A DNA stretch of 41,372 bases from a virus: positions 1 through 41,372 of IMG/VR virus record IMGVR_UViG_3300009285_001154; one strand, given 5' to 3'. Both the position numbers and the translations under genes were made by a program. The notes beneath the pieces are model-generated. The model saw nothing but the letters and a program-made list of their open reading frames with translations, had not been told where the DNA came from and did not search any database. Shown piece after piece: positions 12,768 through 20,621 of the stretch (its first letter is position 1; every line of letters starts with the position of its first letter).

Positions 12768-14768
12768 ATGAAGCAAGGATCGCTCTCAAAAGAAACATCA
12801 AGGGGAACAAAATCAGAGAGAACTTTATTCAAGGATGTTATCTCTCACTACGAACTAGCAAAACAAGATCTTGATGCTCGTATTCCAGACTGGGATAAGA
12901 AAGACGAACTATTCCGATCATTTATTGACGAATCCAAGTGGCCTTACAACTCGGTGGTGTTTGATCCCAGGGTATTTACCGCTATATTTGAGAAAACTGC
13001 GCGTCTAATGGCTAATAAGCCCCGTGGCCGCATGATCCCACGTGAGGGGGGCGATGCTATTGGAGCCAAGATCAACAACGAACTCCTATCTTTCCAATGG
13101 GACGAGAACGAACGAGTTGACGGGACCCCCATGCTGGCCAAGTGGGCCATGATGGACCAAAACGCACGCAAATACGGAGCATCATTCGCCTTAGTCAAGT
13201 GGCAATACCAGACTTGTAAGAAGAAAGTTGATGGTAAATACGTTACCAAGCCATTTTATGATGGTCCAGACTTCAAACCTCTTATTAACCGAGATGTCTT
13301 AGCTAATCCTTCATACTCAAGTGTTAAAGGTTGGTTCCAGTACAGAGATTATGTAACCCTAAAAGAACTTGAGTACACCAATGACTCAGCTAGGACCGAA
13401 CCCGTATACAAAAACCTTGATCTACTTAAAGACGCTATCCACCAGGACGAGGCTAAGGGGTCTGACACCCGAGAATCTAACTGGATGTCTAAAAATAAGA
13501 ACATCAAGTCGATTCCAGATCTATTGGGATCAGATACAACCAACAAAACTATTGAAGTGGTAACGGAATACTCAAACGAGAGATGGGTAACATTTGCCCC
13601 TAAGCACGGTGTAATTCTTAGAGACATCGCTAACCCCATGGATCACGGGCAAATCCCCGTAGTCATGCTTAAGTATTACCCAATTGATGATGATTTATAT
13701 GGACTCTCAGAGATTGAGCCCGTAGAAAGACTTCAGAGAGCCATCAACGCCCTACTTAATCAATATCTAGACAACATCAACATTTCTCTTTACACACCCC
13801 TTAAGATTCGAGCAACAGGCGTACAGATGCACACCATCGAGTTTGGTCCAGGGAAGAAATGGATAATGAACGATCCAGCAACTGACGTAGTTCCTCATGT
13901 TTCCGCAGGCAACGGAGTCGCTGAGTTTGCCTCAACCTATAGATTCTTAGTCTCAGCTATGCAAGAAGCACTCGGAGAAACCTCGGCCGTTACTTCTGGA
14001 GCTATGCCTGGTGCGCCCGAAAAGACCGCAACAGAGATCAAATCATCTGATGTACAGCGCAACGCCCGGGACAACTATAACCAGATGTACTTAGCCGAAG
14101 CCCTCAAAAAGCAAATGTTGTTCTGGCACACAATGGATAGACAGTTCTTATTTTCAGACCCCTCAGCTCAACAGAAAGTAATCAGGATCGTGGGTAAAGA
14201 AGCGCTTCGCTACTTCCAGGGCGCAGGACTTGATCAGGAATCACTACAAGAGAACGAGGCCATGGCGATTGCCGAAGCTGGTGCTCCCGAAGTTGATGAC
14301 CAGTTTAAGAGTCCAAACTTCCCGGTTGACCTGGACGGAATTACTGTTCCCAAGATGACAATGGATGACACGGGTGAGATGGGTACTCTAGTTCTCGAAC
14401 CTGAAGATCTCATGGGTGAGTACGACTACATTCCAGATATTGAGTCTATGAGTCTCCCAAGCGATCAGGCTACAACCGCAGCCCAGAGGTCAATGGTAGA
14501 GTCCGCAGCCAGTCCAGAACACGCTCAAGCTCTCGCCATGGAAGGATACAAGATTAAACTCAAGGAACTAGAGGAAGACTACTACGAAAAACTAGGCCTT
14601 AAAGATGCGGATAAATACTATGAGAAGTTACCACAACAACCACAATTACCAGTACAAGGAGGTCAGAATGCAGCTCTCCCCCCAGGAAGAACTAGCCCTC
14701 AAGGACAGCCTGGAGTTCAAGGCGCTATGCCAAACCCAGGGATGGCTCAAGCTCCGCAAATGGCTTGA
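12768..14768 (+). CDS. portal protein
   Basis: 666 residues. The dodecameric ring at the capsid vertex through which DNA passes. Recognisable by gene order (after terminase, before scaffold and capsid), length, and typical segments: ARLMANKPRG, WNAI-like helix ARKYGASFALVKWQY, EVVTEYSNERWVTF, GLSEIEPVERLQRAINALLNQ and a C-terminal proline/glutamine tail. The start is ATG 12768, since the frame before it is hairpin sequence. No classical Shine-Dalgarno stands within 10 nt of the ATG; the nearest is AGAAGG on the far side of the hairpin. It overlaps the next gene by 101 bases. Confidence 0.88.
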   Translation: MKQGSLSKETSRGTKSERTLFKDVISHYELAKQDLDARIPDWDKKDELFRSFIDESKWPYNSVVFDPRVFTAIFEKTARLMANKPRGRMIPREGGDAIGAKINNELLSFQWDENERVDGTPMLAKWAMMDQNARKYGASFALVKWQYQTCKKKVDGKYVTKPFYDGPDFKPLINRDVLANPSYSSVKGWFQYRDYVTLKELEYTNDSARTEPVYKNLDLLKDAIHQDEAKGSDTRESNWMSKNKNIKSIPDLLGSDTTNKTIEVVTEYSNERWVTFAPKHGVILRDIANPMDHGQIPVVMLKYYPIDDDLYGLSEIEPVERLQRAINALLNQYLDNINISLYTPLKIRATGVQMHTIEFGPGKKWIMNDPATDVVPHVSAGNGVAEFASTYRFLVSAMQEALGETSAVTSGAMPGAPEKTATEIKSSDVQRNARDNYNQMYLAEALKKQMLFWHTMDRQFLFSDPSAQQKVIRIVGKEALRYFQGAGLDQESLQENEAMAIAEAGAPEVDDQFKSPNFPVDLDGITVPKMTMDDTGEMGTLVLEPEDLMGEYDYIPDIESMSLPSDQATTAAQRSMVESAASPEHAQALAMEGYKIKLKELEEDYYEKLGLKDADKYYEKLPQQPQLPVQGGQNAALPPGRTSPQGQPGVQGAMPNPGMAQAPQMA

Positions 14769-14973
14769 AGCTAAAAGGGACGAATCGTTCCCTATGGTGA
14801 CTTCTTCTAGGAATCTAGAGGAGTTTACCTATGCAGCTCTAGCCTCATCTGCTCTAAAGCAGGGAATTGTGGAGGTGTTGCAGTATGTTGAGCAACAATC
14901 GAGCATGAGTGAAGAACTAATTAAAAAACAAAAGGCAGAGAAAGATACTTTCCGAGCCGTAACAGGAGGTTAA
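14668..14973 (+). CDS. small head-region protein overlapping portal
   Basis: 101 residues from ATG 14668 behind a strong AAGGAGG; the longer frame from 14605 is portal shadow. Helical and charged (PQEELALKDSLEFKAL, WLKLRKWLEAKRDE, ALKQGIVEVLQYVEQQ). Genes of this kind, buried in the 3' end of portal, are common in podovirus-like genomes but have no known function. Possibly a head completion or chaperone protein. Confidence 0.65.
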   Translation: MQLSPQEELALKDSLEFKALCQTQGWLKLRKWLEAKRDESFPMVTSSRNLEEFTYAALASSALKQGIVEVLQYVEQQSSMSEELIKKQKAEKDTFRAVTGG

Positions 14974-14975
14974 GT

Positions 14976-15179
14976 ATGGCAGATACAATCCGCTATCGTT
15001 TTGTACCCCAGGGTTCCACTGACTACAGTGAAGATCAGCGCCAGGTTACTGACGAAGAAGGTTATGTGACTACGTTCGGCGACAATGAAGCCAAGGTGGT
15101 CCCCTTCCACGATTACAGCGTATCTTTAGCAGCTGGTGCCGTGATCGTTGATAACAGAGAGCAACCCGCAAGGATCTAA
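14976..15179 (+). CDS. small beta-rich head-region protein
   Basis: 67 residues behind AGGAGGT. Reads as beta strands (TIRYRFVPQGS, GYVTTFGDNEAKVVPFHD, YSVSLAAGAVIVDN), as expected of a small capsid-associated or decoration-like protein. Overlaps the next gene by one base (TAATG). Family not recognised. Confidence 0.6.
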   Translation: MADTIRYRFVPQGSTDYSEDQRQVTDEEGYVTTFGDNEAKVVPFHDYSVSLAAGAVIVDNREQPARI

Positions 15180-15403
15180 TGAAAGTAAACCTGGAACCTC
15201 TCCCAGCCAGTACCGATGAGTACTGGAAAGAGGCGAACATTAACAAGCACGAACTATCTAAGCCAGAGGCTTGTGAGCACTACTTTGCTCGCACCTCTGG
15301 CACGGAAGTCAAATGTAATAAGTGCTCGATAGGGTTTATCATTACTCCAGACATAGAGCTGGTAGATGGACACCTGTTTAAGCACGGATCGAAAATGATT
15401 TAA
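15179..15403 (+). CDS. small zinc-ribbon-like protein
   Basis: 74 residues. C32 and H34 (CEHYF) with C45 and C48 (CNKC) followed by IGF and a terminal DGHLFKHG make a zinc-knuckle-like pattern typical of small phage proteins found between portal and scaffold genes. No known role. Confidence 0.55.
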   Translation: MKVNLEPLPASTDEYWKEANINKHELSKPEACEHYFARTSGTEVKCNKCSIGFIITPDIELVDGHLFKHGSKMI

Positions 15404-15529
15404 AGAGGGGGGATTTTTAATCCCACGAAGAGGCAAACGACTTATCAGTCCCCGCCTCTTTAGATCAATTAGATCTAATGCCCTTGCTATGCGTGCAAGT
15501 AAAAAAGCGTCATATAAAAGGAGGACATC
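15404..15529 (+). promoter_or_regulatory. structured untranslated region before scaffold gene
   Basis: 126 bases without a gene but full of inverted repeats: GGGATT-TTT-AATCCC near 15409-15423; AAGAGGC/GCCTCTT enclosing GACT-TATC-AGTC (about 15426-15463); TTAGATC-AATTA-GATCTAA (15462-15480); CTTGC/GCAAG (15484-15500). The region ends with AAAGGAGG for the scaffold gene. It may set the stoichiometry of scaffold and capsid relative to portal by mRNA processing or stabilisation; no promoter with good spacing is seen. Confidence 0.45.
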
Positions 15530-16270
15530 ATGGCCGATGACCAACGGGCAGAAATTGTGGAGGAGACACCACAGGAGCCAATGCCTAGCTCAGATCAAAC
15601 CACTGAAACCCAAACTGAGGAAGTCGAAACCTCACAAACGGAGACAGTAGACGAACTATCGCCAGACGTGAAATCACGCACTGCCGAGCAGTTTAACAAG
15701 TTAAAAAGAGAGCTTGCCGAGGAGCGAGAAAGGAGAACTAGACTCGAAAGGGCCTATACTCCCCCCGTCCCAGCAGTCCCCGAGTGGTATGACCCCACGA
15801 CTGGAATTGTTGATCCTAACAAGTTGCAACAGCGAGAACAGACTCTGATAAGTCAGTTGAACTCACTCCAGCAACAAGTTCAGGGTTATACAAAACAGTC
15901 TGAGGCTCAACAGGAGAAAGAGGCTTATGCCGCTTATCCTGATCTCAAGTCTAACGAGAGATTCCACGAGGAAGTTATCCGCAAGATGGCAACTGAATTT
16001 GCGGTTGGAAACAACCCAACAATGAAAGAAGCCGCTGACGCGGTAATGGGATTCGCTAAAAGCCTTACAACTAAGGCTGAAAAGGAAGGTGCTCGCAAAG
16101 CACTCGAACAATTAGCTCCTAAGGAACAAGCGTCCTTAGAAGCCACGGGAAGATCGGATCGTAGACTACCAAGTCAGGATCTTGCTCAACTTTCTCGTCA
16201 AAGCCGTTATGGTGGAGACGCAGGAACGGCGGCAGTTCTGGCAAGGCTACGAAATGTTCCTTCTGTGTAA
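15530..16270 (+). CDS. scaffolding protein (putative)
   Basis: 246 residues, acidic and low-complexity at the N terminus (runs of E, T and Q), coiled coil in the middle (AEQFNKLKRELAEERERRTR and LISQLNSLQQQVQGY), with a small basic C-terminal region that would bind the capsid. This composition and the location directly before the major capsid gene are characteristic of scaffolding proteins that guide prohead assembly. Strong AAAGGAGG ribosome-binding site. Confidence 0.82.
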   Translation: MADDQRAEIVEETPQEPMPSSDQTTETQTEEVETSQTETVDELSPDVKSRTAEQFNKLKRELAEERERRTRLERAYTPPVPAVPEWYDPTTGIVDPNKLQQREQTLISQLNSLQQQVQGYTKQSEAQQEKEAYAAYPDLKSNERFHEEVIRKMATEFAVGNNPTMKEAADAVMGFAKSLTTKAEKEGARKALEQLAPKEQASLEATGRSDRRLPSQDLAQLSRQSRYGGDAGTAAVLARLRNVPSV

Positions 16271-16271
16271 A

Positions 16272-16307
16272 AGTAAAAATATATTGGAAAGGAGTAAAAA
16301 TATATGG
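16272..16307 (+). repeat. tandem duplication at the capsid gene ribosome-binding region
   Basis: AGTAAAAATATATTGG (16272-16287) and AGTAAAAATATATGG (16293-16307) repeat with a 21-base offset. The second copy carries the true ATG after AAAGGAG; the first has TTG where the ATG would be. The AT-rich, unstructured setting should favour high translation of the capsid gene. Confidence 0.6.
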
Positions 16308-17233
16308 CATATGGACTTTTAACACAAACCGGTGTTAGAGATACCGATGCTGCGATGAGAGAGGATCTGATTGACATCATTACTGATGTTAGCCCAGACT
16401 CCAATCCCCTCATGACCATGCTTGGTCGCACCAAGGCTTCACAGCCTTTGCACCAATGGCTCGAGGATTACATCGCGCGTCCTACAACTGTTTCATCTTC
16501 AATCGAAGGTGCCGCAGCTACGTACGCCGATCTGGCAAACCCAGAACGACGCACTAACTGGACAAACATCGTGACTCAAACATTCCGAGTTTCTGGTACT
16601 GAAGCCGCCGTTGATCATGCTGGCATGGGCGATCCCTACGATTACCAAGCCGCTAAAGCATTGACCAACTGGAAAAATCAGGCTGAGTTCACCCTCGTTC
16701 GTGGAGCTATGGCTTCGGGTTCGTCAGGTGTGGCTCGTCAGATGGCTGGCCTTGATTCCGTGATTACGTCGCACTTTACTGCACGTAACTCTGGATCGAG
16801 TCTTTCTGAGACTGAGTTTAACGACGCAGTTAAAGAAGTGTGGAACGATGTAGGTTCTAGCGACGTGTTCGATATGGTACTTGTACCTTTCGCGCTCAAG
16901 CAACGAATCTCACAATTCACAGCTGGTAGTACCAAAACCGTGGATGCAAGCGACAAGCGCTTAACACGACCAGTCGATGTGTACGAATCCGATGGTGGCA
17001 TCGTTCGTATCTTCGCTCACAAAGATGTCCGATCCGCTGCTGCTACCCCAGGCCCAACGTTCTTGGGTATTAAGGAAGACAAGTACAAGATCGCTTATCT
17101 GCGTGATCCTAAGAGGGAAGAGCTCGCTAAAGATGGTGACCGCCGAAACGGTCAGATCGTTGGTGAATTCACCCTTGAGTTCCTTGCGGAGCGCACCTCT
17201 GTTCGCAGAGTTGGCTACAACATGAACGGTTAA
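16304..17233 (+). CDS. major capsid protein, SU10-like HK97 fold
   Basis: 309 residues. The segments PLMTMLGRTKASQPLHQWLEDYI, RTNWTNIVTQTFRVSGTEAAVDHAG and the C-terminal KDKYK...FTLEFLAERTSVRRV match the pattern of SU10-type (DUF5309) major capsid proteins that assemble the icosahedral shell. It differs from its neighbours by codon choice with more C and G at third positions, as expected for a very highly expressed gene. GAAAGGAG lies before the ATG and a strong terminator follows the stop. Confidence 0.88.
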   Translation: MAYGLLTQTGVRDTDAAMREDLIDIITDVSPDSNPLMTMLGRTKASQPLHQWLEDYIARPTTVSSSIEGAAATYADLANPERRTNWTNIVTQTFRVSGTEAAVDHAGMGDPYDYQAAKALTNWKNQAEFTLVRGAMASGSSGVARQMAGLDSVITSHFTARNSGSSLSETEFNDAVKEVWNDVGSSDVFDMVLVPFALKQRISQFTAGSTKTVDASDKRLTRPVDVYESDGGIVRIFAHKDVRSAAATPGPTFLGIKEDKYKIAYLRDPKREELAKDGDRRNGQIVGEFTLEFLAERTSVRRVGYNMNG

Positions 17234-17256
17234 TTACTAACAGTAGTAATACAACT

Positions 17257-17278
17257 AGCCCCCGAAAGGGGGCTTTTT
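17257..17278 (+). terminator. intrinsic terminator after capsid gene
   Basis: AGCCCCC-GAAA-GGGGGCT (17257-17274) with a GAAA tetraloop, followed by five T. The strongest terminator in the window. It closes the head operon. Confidence 0.92.
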
Positions 17279-17283
17279 GTTGG

Positions 17284-17292
17284 TGGTATAAT
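17284..17292 (+). promoter_or_regulatory. extended -10 promoter giving a leaderless transcript of the next operon
   Basis: TGG-TATAAT six bases before the ATG at 17299, immediately after the capsid terminator. The predicted start is the A of ATG. No -35 match is possible because that position is inside the terminator stem (17264-17269). Confidence 0.75.
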
Positions 17293-17298
17293 ATAGAC

Positions 17299-17706
17299 AT
17301 GGATAGCACTAAGCTACTAGCCGATAATCTTCGTTGGGCTCCAGCTAAAGCAGTAGATATGGGCAACCGCCTAGTCTCCCTCCGTCAAACTCAAGGACTA
17401 TGGACCGTAATTGAAGAAATAATGCGGATGTGGGCTGACACAAACCCCAGAGAATATCAATCTTATCTAATTGACTTAGAAGATACCAAAGAAGACGGAA
17501 AGATTACCTCGGTAGGCAATAAGAGGTGGTCTAACGTCAGCAAAGATCTCAACGGGTCCATGCTACGCCACCGACTAGATATACCCGTCAAAGTGGTCTA
17601 CATGATCCGCAGGTTATATTCTGTAGACGAGTGTCCCATGGACGCTGACTTTTATGATGAGTGGTCCCGCAGATTCCCCAAAACAGTAGTATCGGAGCTA
17701 AGATGA
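17299..17706 (+). CDS. unknown protein, leaderless, first gene of the glycan cassette operon
   Basis: 135 residues, helical, with several tryptophans (LWTVIEEIMRMWADTNP, YDEWSRRFPKTVVSEL). No family recognised. It is the first cistron after the capsid terminator and overlaps the glycosyltransferase gene by 4 bases (ATGA). By position it could be a head-tail connector protein or the entry gene of the cassette; nothing in the sequence decides this. Confidence 0.65.
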   Translation: MDSTKLLADNLRWAPAKAVDMGNRLVSLRQTQGLWTVIEEIMRMWADTNPREYQSYLIDLEDTKEDGKITSVGNKRWSNVSKDLNGSMLRHRLDIPVKVVYMIRRLYSVDECPMDADFYDEWSRRFPKTVVSELR

Positions 17707-19541
17707 GCATTGCCCTGTCGATGATTGTTAAAGGAGACGAACAGGTAAGCGACTTAAAGCGCGCCATAGAGTCAGTAAAGTCTCAAGTTGATGGAATGTT
17801 TATTACGATTACTACAGAATCAGACGGGGAACTCAAGAAAATGGCCGAGGGGATGGGGGCGATAGTAGCTTATGAACCCAATTTATTTTTTCACTCGGTA
17901 ACTAAAGACGAAATTAAGTGGGCTAAGGACTTTGGGCTTACTCCTACGGCAGTACCGGGGGATAAAATCTTTCTCTTTGACCAGGCTCGTAACTACTGCA
18001 TGAACCTGATCCCCAAAACCTTTGACTGGATCTTCTGGATGGACACAGATGACGTGTTTAGAGGTGAATCACTCAAGAAACAAGCTCAGATAGCGGATGA
18101 AAACCAGGCTCAAAGCGTGTTTATGAACTACATTTACCAGGCAGACATAGTCGATGGGAAAATCCAACACATCCTGATCGAACATCTACGGGAGCGCCTG
18201 ATTAAGAACGACGGATCGTACAAATGGGTAGCACCAATCCATGAAACCTTGATTGAACAGCGGCCCACCAAGAAGATTGACACTAAAGAGTGTGATGTTT
18301 TACATCTCTCAGACAACGAGCGTAAGGTAAGGGCGATAAGTAGAAACATTAAAGTCCTTGAGTACGCCGTGATGCTGTGTAAGGCGGAAGATCCCCGCCC
18401 CGTTTACTATCTAGCTAAGGCATATTTTGATGTCTGGCTCAATGATAAAAACAAAGACTCGCTAATGCAGGCCAAACACTTGTTTGGACTTTATCTGGAT
18501 GGTCCTCATCCCTCAGGATGGACCGAGGAGCGAGCACAGTGCTGGGAATACCTTGTTGAAACATATAGATCACTAGGAGAACTCAACAATGCCATCAAAT
18601 GCGCTCACAACTCGATGATCGAGGACGAGAGATTCCCCTCTGTCTATATCAATCTAGCCCTCTGTTACCTCTATAAGATGGACTACAACCGTGCCCTGTT
18701 CTGGGTACGACTAGGAACCAAGATAGATCAGCCCCAAACCACTCTCGTAGCCTCACCCAAAGACTTACAAAGTAGAACACTTGAGGTAATATTTCACTGC
18801 GCCCTCAATACCAGCAAGATTGATGAAGCCATGGCGGCGGCCGAGAAACTGTGTGAACTGCACCCGGGAAATCAAGAGTTTATTAACCGCGTTAACTTAG
18901 CCAGAAACATTAAAAATCAATCTGAACTAACTAGAATCATGGTGGAGATGGCCAAGTATCTTGAATCAACCGGAGAAACAGCCAAACTTAAACCTCTAAT
19001 CGACGCTACTCCCCAACTAATTAAAGACAATCCATTTATGATCGAGTGGGCTAATAAGGTCTATCCCCCCAGAGTACACTCCAATAACGAGATAAGCATC
19101 TATGTGGGACCATGTTTTACTACTTGGTCGCCCAAATCGCTTGAGAACCCCGGTCAAGCATTTATTGGTGGGAGTGAGGAGGCAGTTATTTACCAGGCCC
19201 TAGCCCTTACTAAGTGCGGTTGGAAGGTAACGGTATACGCAGACCCAGGAGCGGATGAGGGAGAGCATGACGGAGTTACCTATTTACCCTACTACAAATG
19301 GAATAAACAGGATGAGTTCAACATTGTAATTGGCTGGCGCAGACCAGACTTCGTAGACCAGAACTACAAAGCTAAGAAAAACTATATCTGGTGCCATGAT
19401 CTTCTTAACCCACAAGACTTCACTGAGGAGAGACTGGCTAAAATAACCAAGGTGATGGTTCTTTCTCCATTTCACAGATCTAATATCCCCAACGTACCAG
19501 ATGAAAAGATTATGATTACGAGTAACGGAGTGGCCCTATGA
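17703..19541 (+). CDS. GT2 glycosyltransferase with TPR repeats and half of a GT-B domain
   Basis: 612 residues from ATG 17703 (GGAG 5 nt upstream). Residues 1-220 form a GT-A domain: IALSMIVKGDE, then FDWIFWMDTDDVF with the DxD metal motif at 114-117. Residues about 235-420 are tetratricopeptide-like helical repeats (ARPVYYLAKAYFD, YINLALCYLYKMDYNRALFW, SKIDEAMAAAEKLCELHPGN). From about 468 a Rossmann-type N-terminal GT-B domain begins (ISIYVG, GGSEEAVIYQALALTKCGWKV) and stops abruptly at KIMITSNGVAL. The matching C-terminal half is encoded at 19701. GT2-TPR proteins often glycosylate proteins or peptidoglycan-linked chains. Confidence 0.82.
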   Translation: MSIALSMIVKGDEQVSDLKRAIESVKSQVDGMFITITTESDGELKKMAEGMGAIVAYEPNLFFHSVTKDEIKWAKDFGLTPTAVPGDKIFLFDQARNYCMNLIPKTFDWIFWMDTDDVFRGESLKKQAQIADENQAQSVFMNYIYQADIVDGKIQHILIEHLRERLIKNDGSYKWVAPIHETLIEQRPTKKIDTKECDVLHLSDNERKVRAISRNIKVLEYAVMLCKAEDPRPVYYLAKAYFDVWLNDKNKDSLMQAKHLFGLYLDGPHPSGWTEERAQCWEYLVETYRSLGELNNAIKCAHNSMIEDERFPSVYINLALCYLYKMDYNRALFWVRLGTKIDQPQTTLVASPKDLQSRTLEVIFHCALNTSKIDEAMAAAEKLCELHPGNQEFINRVNLARNIKNQSELTRIMVEMAKYLESTGETAKLKPLIDATPQLIKDNPFMIEWANKVYPPRVHSNNEISIYVGPCFTTWSPKSLENPGQAFIGGSEEAVIYQALALTKCGWKVTVYADPGADEGEHDGVTYLPYYKWNKQDEFNIVIGWRRPDFVDQNYKAKKNYIWCHDLLNPQDFTEERLAKITKVMVLSPFHRSNIPNVPDEKIMITSNGVAL

Positions 19542-19714
19542 GGTGGGGAGAATTGGCTATTAAGCTGGGGAAGAGAAACTGGGTGGCCCTAGATTTGATT
19601 ACCCCCTTATCCACCCACTACAAAATAAGTAAGACAGAAGTTAAGCGCATAGTAGAACAGGGCGGTCTAACGGTTGAGTTCCTAGACCCAAAGGTAAAAA
19701 ATGAGAAACAATAA
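19538..19714 (+). CDS. 58-residue S4-like ORF inserted between two glycosyltransferase halves
   Basis: Small gene overlapping the upstream stop (ATGA) and the downstream ATG by 14 bases. The second half, KISKTEVKRIVEQGGLTVEF, matches the SKxExxRxIxQGG pattern of S4 RNA-binding domains such as those at the end of tyrosyl-tRNA synthetases and sugar nucleotidyltransferases. It splits a GT-B enzyme exactly at the inter-domain linker. Origin and role unknown; a fragment of a nucleotidyltransferase is one reading. Confidence 0.55.
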   Translation: MRWGELAIKLGKRNWVALDLITPLSTHYKISKTEVKRIVEQGGLTVEFLDPKVKNEKQ

Positions 19715-20276
19715 GAAAGTGTGTTATACATCAAGCTATGATAGAGGCTTAGAACACCTCCTAAAAATGTGGCCTGATGTTAAAAAGGTTGTCCCCGGGG
19801 CCGAGCTATTCATAGCCTACGGATGGCAATTGTTCGTCAAGTTCTACTCCAATAATCCAGCATCAATGGGATGGAAAACAAAAATGGATGAGCTGATGAG
19901 TCAACCAGGGATCACTCACCTAGATCGCCTACCCCAAGACAAGTTGGCAGAGGAGATGAAAACCTGTGGAATTTGGGCTTACCCTGCTCACTTTGGGGAG
20001 ATAAGTTGCATTAGTGCCATGAAGGCCCAGTGCTACGGAGCAATCCCTGTTGTAGTGAACTACGCAGCCCTCCAGACCACCGTCCAACATGGGATCAAGG
20101 TTGATGGTGATGTATATGACAAAGAGACTCAAGAGAAGTTCAAACAGGAACTAATCTCTCTCTTAAAAGACGACAAACGACAAGAAGAGATTAGAAAACC
20201 CATGATTAAGTGGGCAAAAGAAACCTTCTCTTGGGATAAAGTAGCAAGTGAATGGACAAAGGAGTTTAGGCTATGA
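19701..20276 (+). CDS. glycosyltransferase, GT4 C-terminal half
   Basis: 191 residues: KKVCYTSSYDRGLEHLLKMWP at the start is the usual beginning of the donor-binding domain of GT4-type enzymes, followed by ITHLDRLPQDKLAEEMKTC, AYPAHFGEISCISAMKAQ (the E-x7-E region) and AIPVVVNYAALQ. An N-terminal acceptor domain is missing; it is at the end of the protein encoded upstream. AAAGG precedes the ATG by 6 nt, so this half is translated separately. Activity would need association of the two halves. Confidence 0.8.
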   Translation: MRNNKKVCYTSSYDRGLEHLLKMWPDVKKVVPGAELFIAYGWQLFVKFYSNNPASMGWKTKMDELMSQPGITHLDRLPQDKLAEEMKTCGIWAYPAHFGEISCISAMKAQCYGAIPVVVNYAALQTTVQHGIKVDGDVYDKETQEKFKQELISLLKDDKRQEEIRKPMIKWAKETFSWDKVASEWTKEFRL

Positions 20277-20446
20277 GTCAAATACCTTGCCCAGAATGCG
20301 CCTCCTGTGGTCTAAGGATTAGAGATGGGAAGAAAGCCGAGGTTTTCATCTGGCAGAAACCAGAAAGAGGTAAGGAAGGGTTTATGTGGCACTTGGATTG
20401 TTATCAGAAAATTATCGAATCAATGGGAGGTAAAGATGGAAATTAA
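20273..20446 (+). CDS. 57-residue zinc-finger protein
   Basis: Starts at an ATGA overlap with the GT4 gene. CPECASCG (6-13) and a distal HLDC (40-43) give a zinc-binding set. It ends overlapping the next gene. Unknown function; small zinc proteins of this sort are frequent phage cargo. Confidence 0.55.
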   Translation: MSQIPCPECASCGLRIRDGKKAEVFIWQKPERGKEGFMWHLDCYQKIIESMGGKDGN

Positions 20447-20621
20447 AATGCACGACAAGAAATGTCCTCAGTGTGGTAAAGATTTTCAGTATTGGGACAT
20501 GAGCCACGTTCCAGATACTTGCGGATCAAGAATGTGTGAGCGCAATGAAGCCTGGGCCAAACGCCACACCGATCAGTACGGCAATAGACCCAGCGGTGAG
20601 GAGATTAAGAAATGGAACTAG
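20436..20621 (+). CDS. 61-residue zinc-finger protein
   Basis: From ATG 20436 behind GGGAGGT at 6 nt; the longer frame from 20325 is shadow of the gene before. CPQCGKDF (11-18) and CGSRMC (31-36) make a two-CxxC-type zinc finger, followed by a basic helix (ERNEAWAKRHTDQYG). It overlaps the methyltransferase start by 10 bases. Confidence 0.6.
   Translation: MEIKMHDKKCPQCGKDFQYWDMSHVPDTCGSRMCERNEAWAKRHTDQYGNRPSGEEIKKWN

Noticed and set aside
16739-17001. Minus-strand frames inside the capsid, portal and tail genes
   Set aside because: They lie wholly inside well-supported genes, lack ribosome sites and have low-complexity or cysteine-rich shadow sequence.
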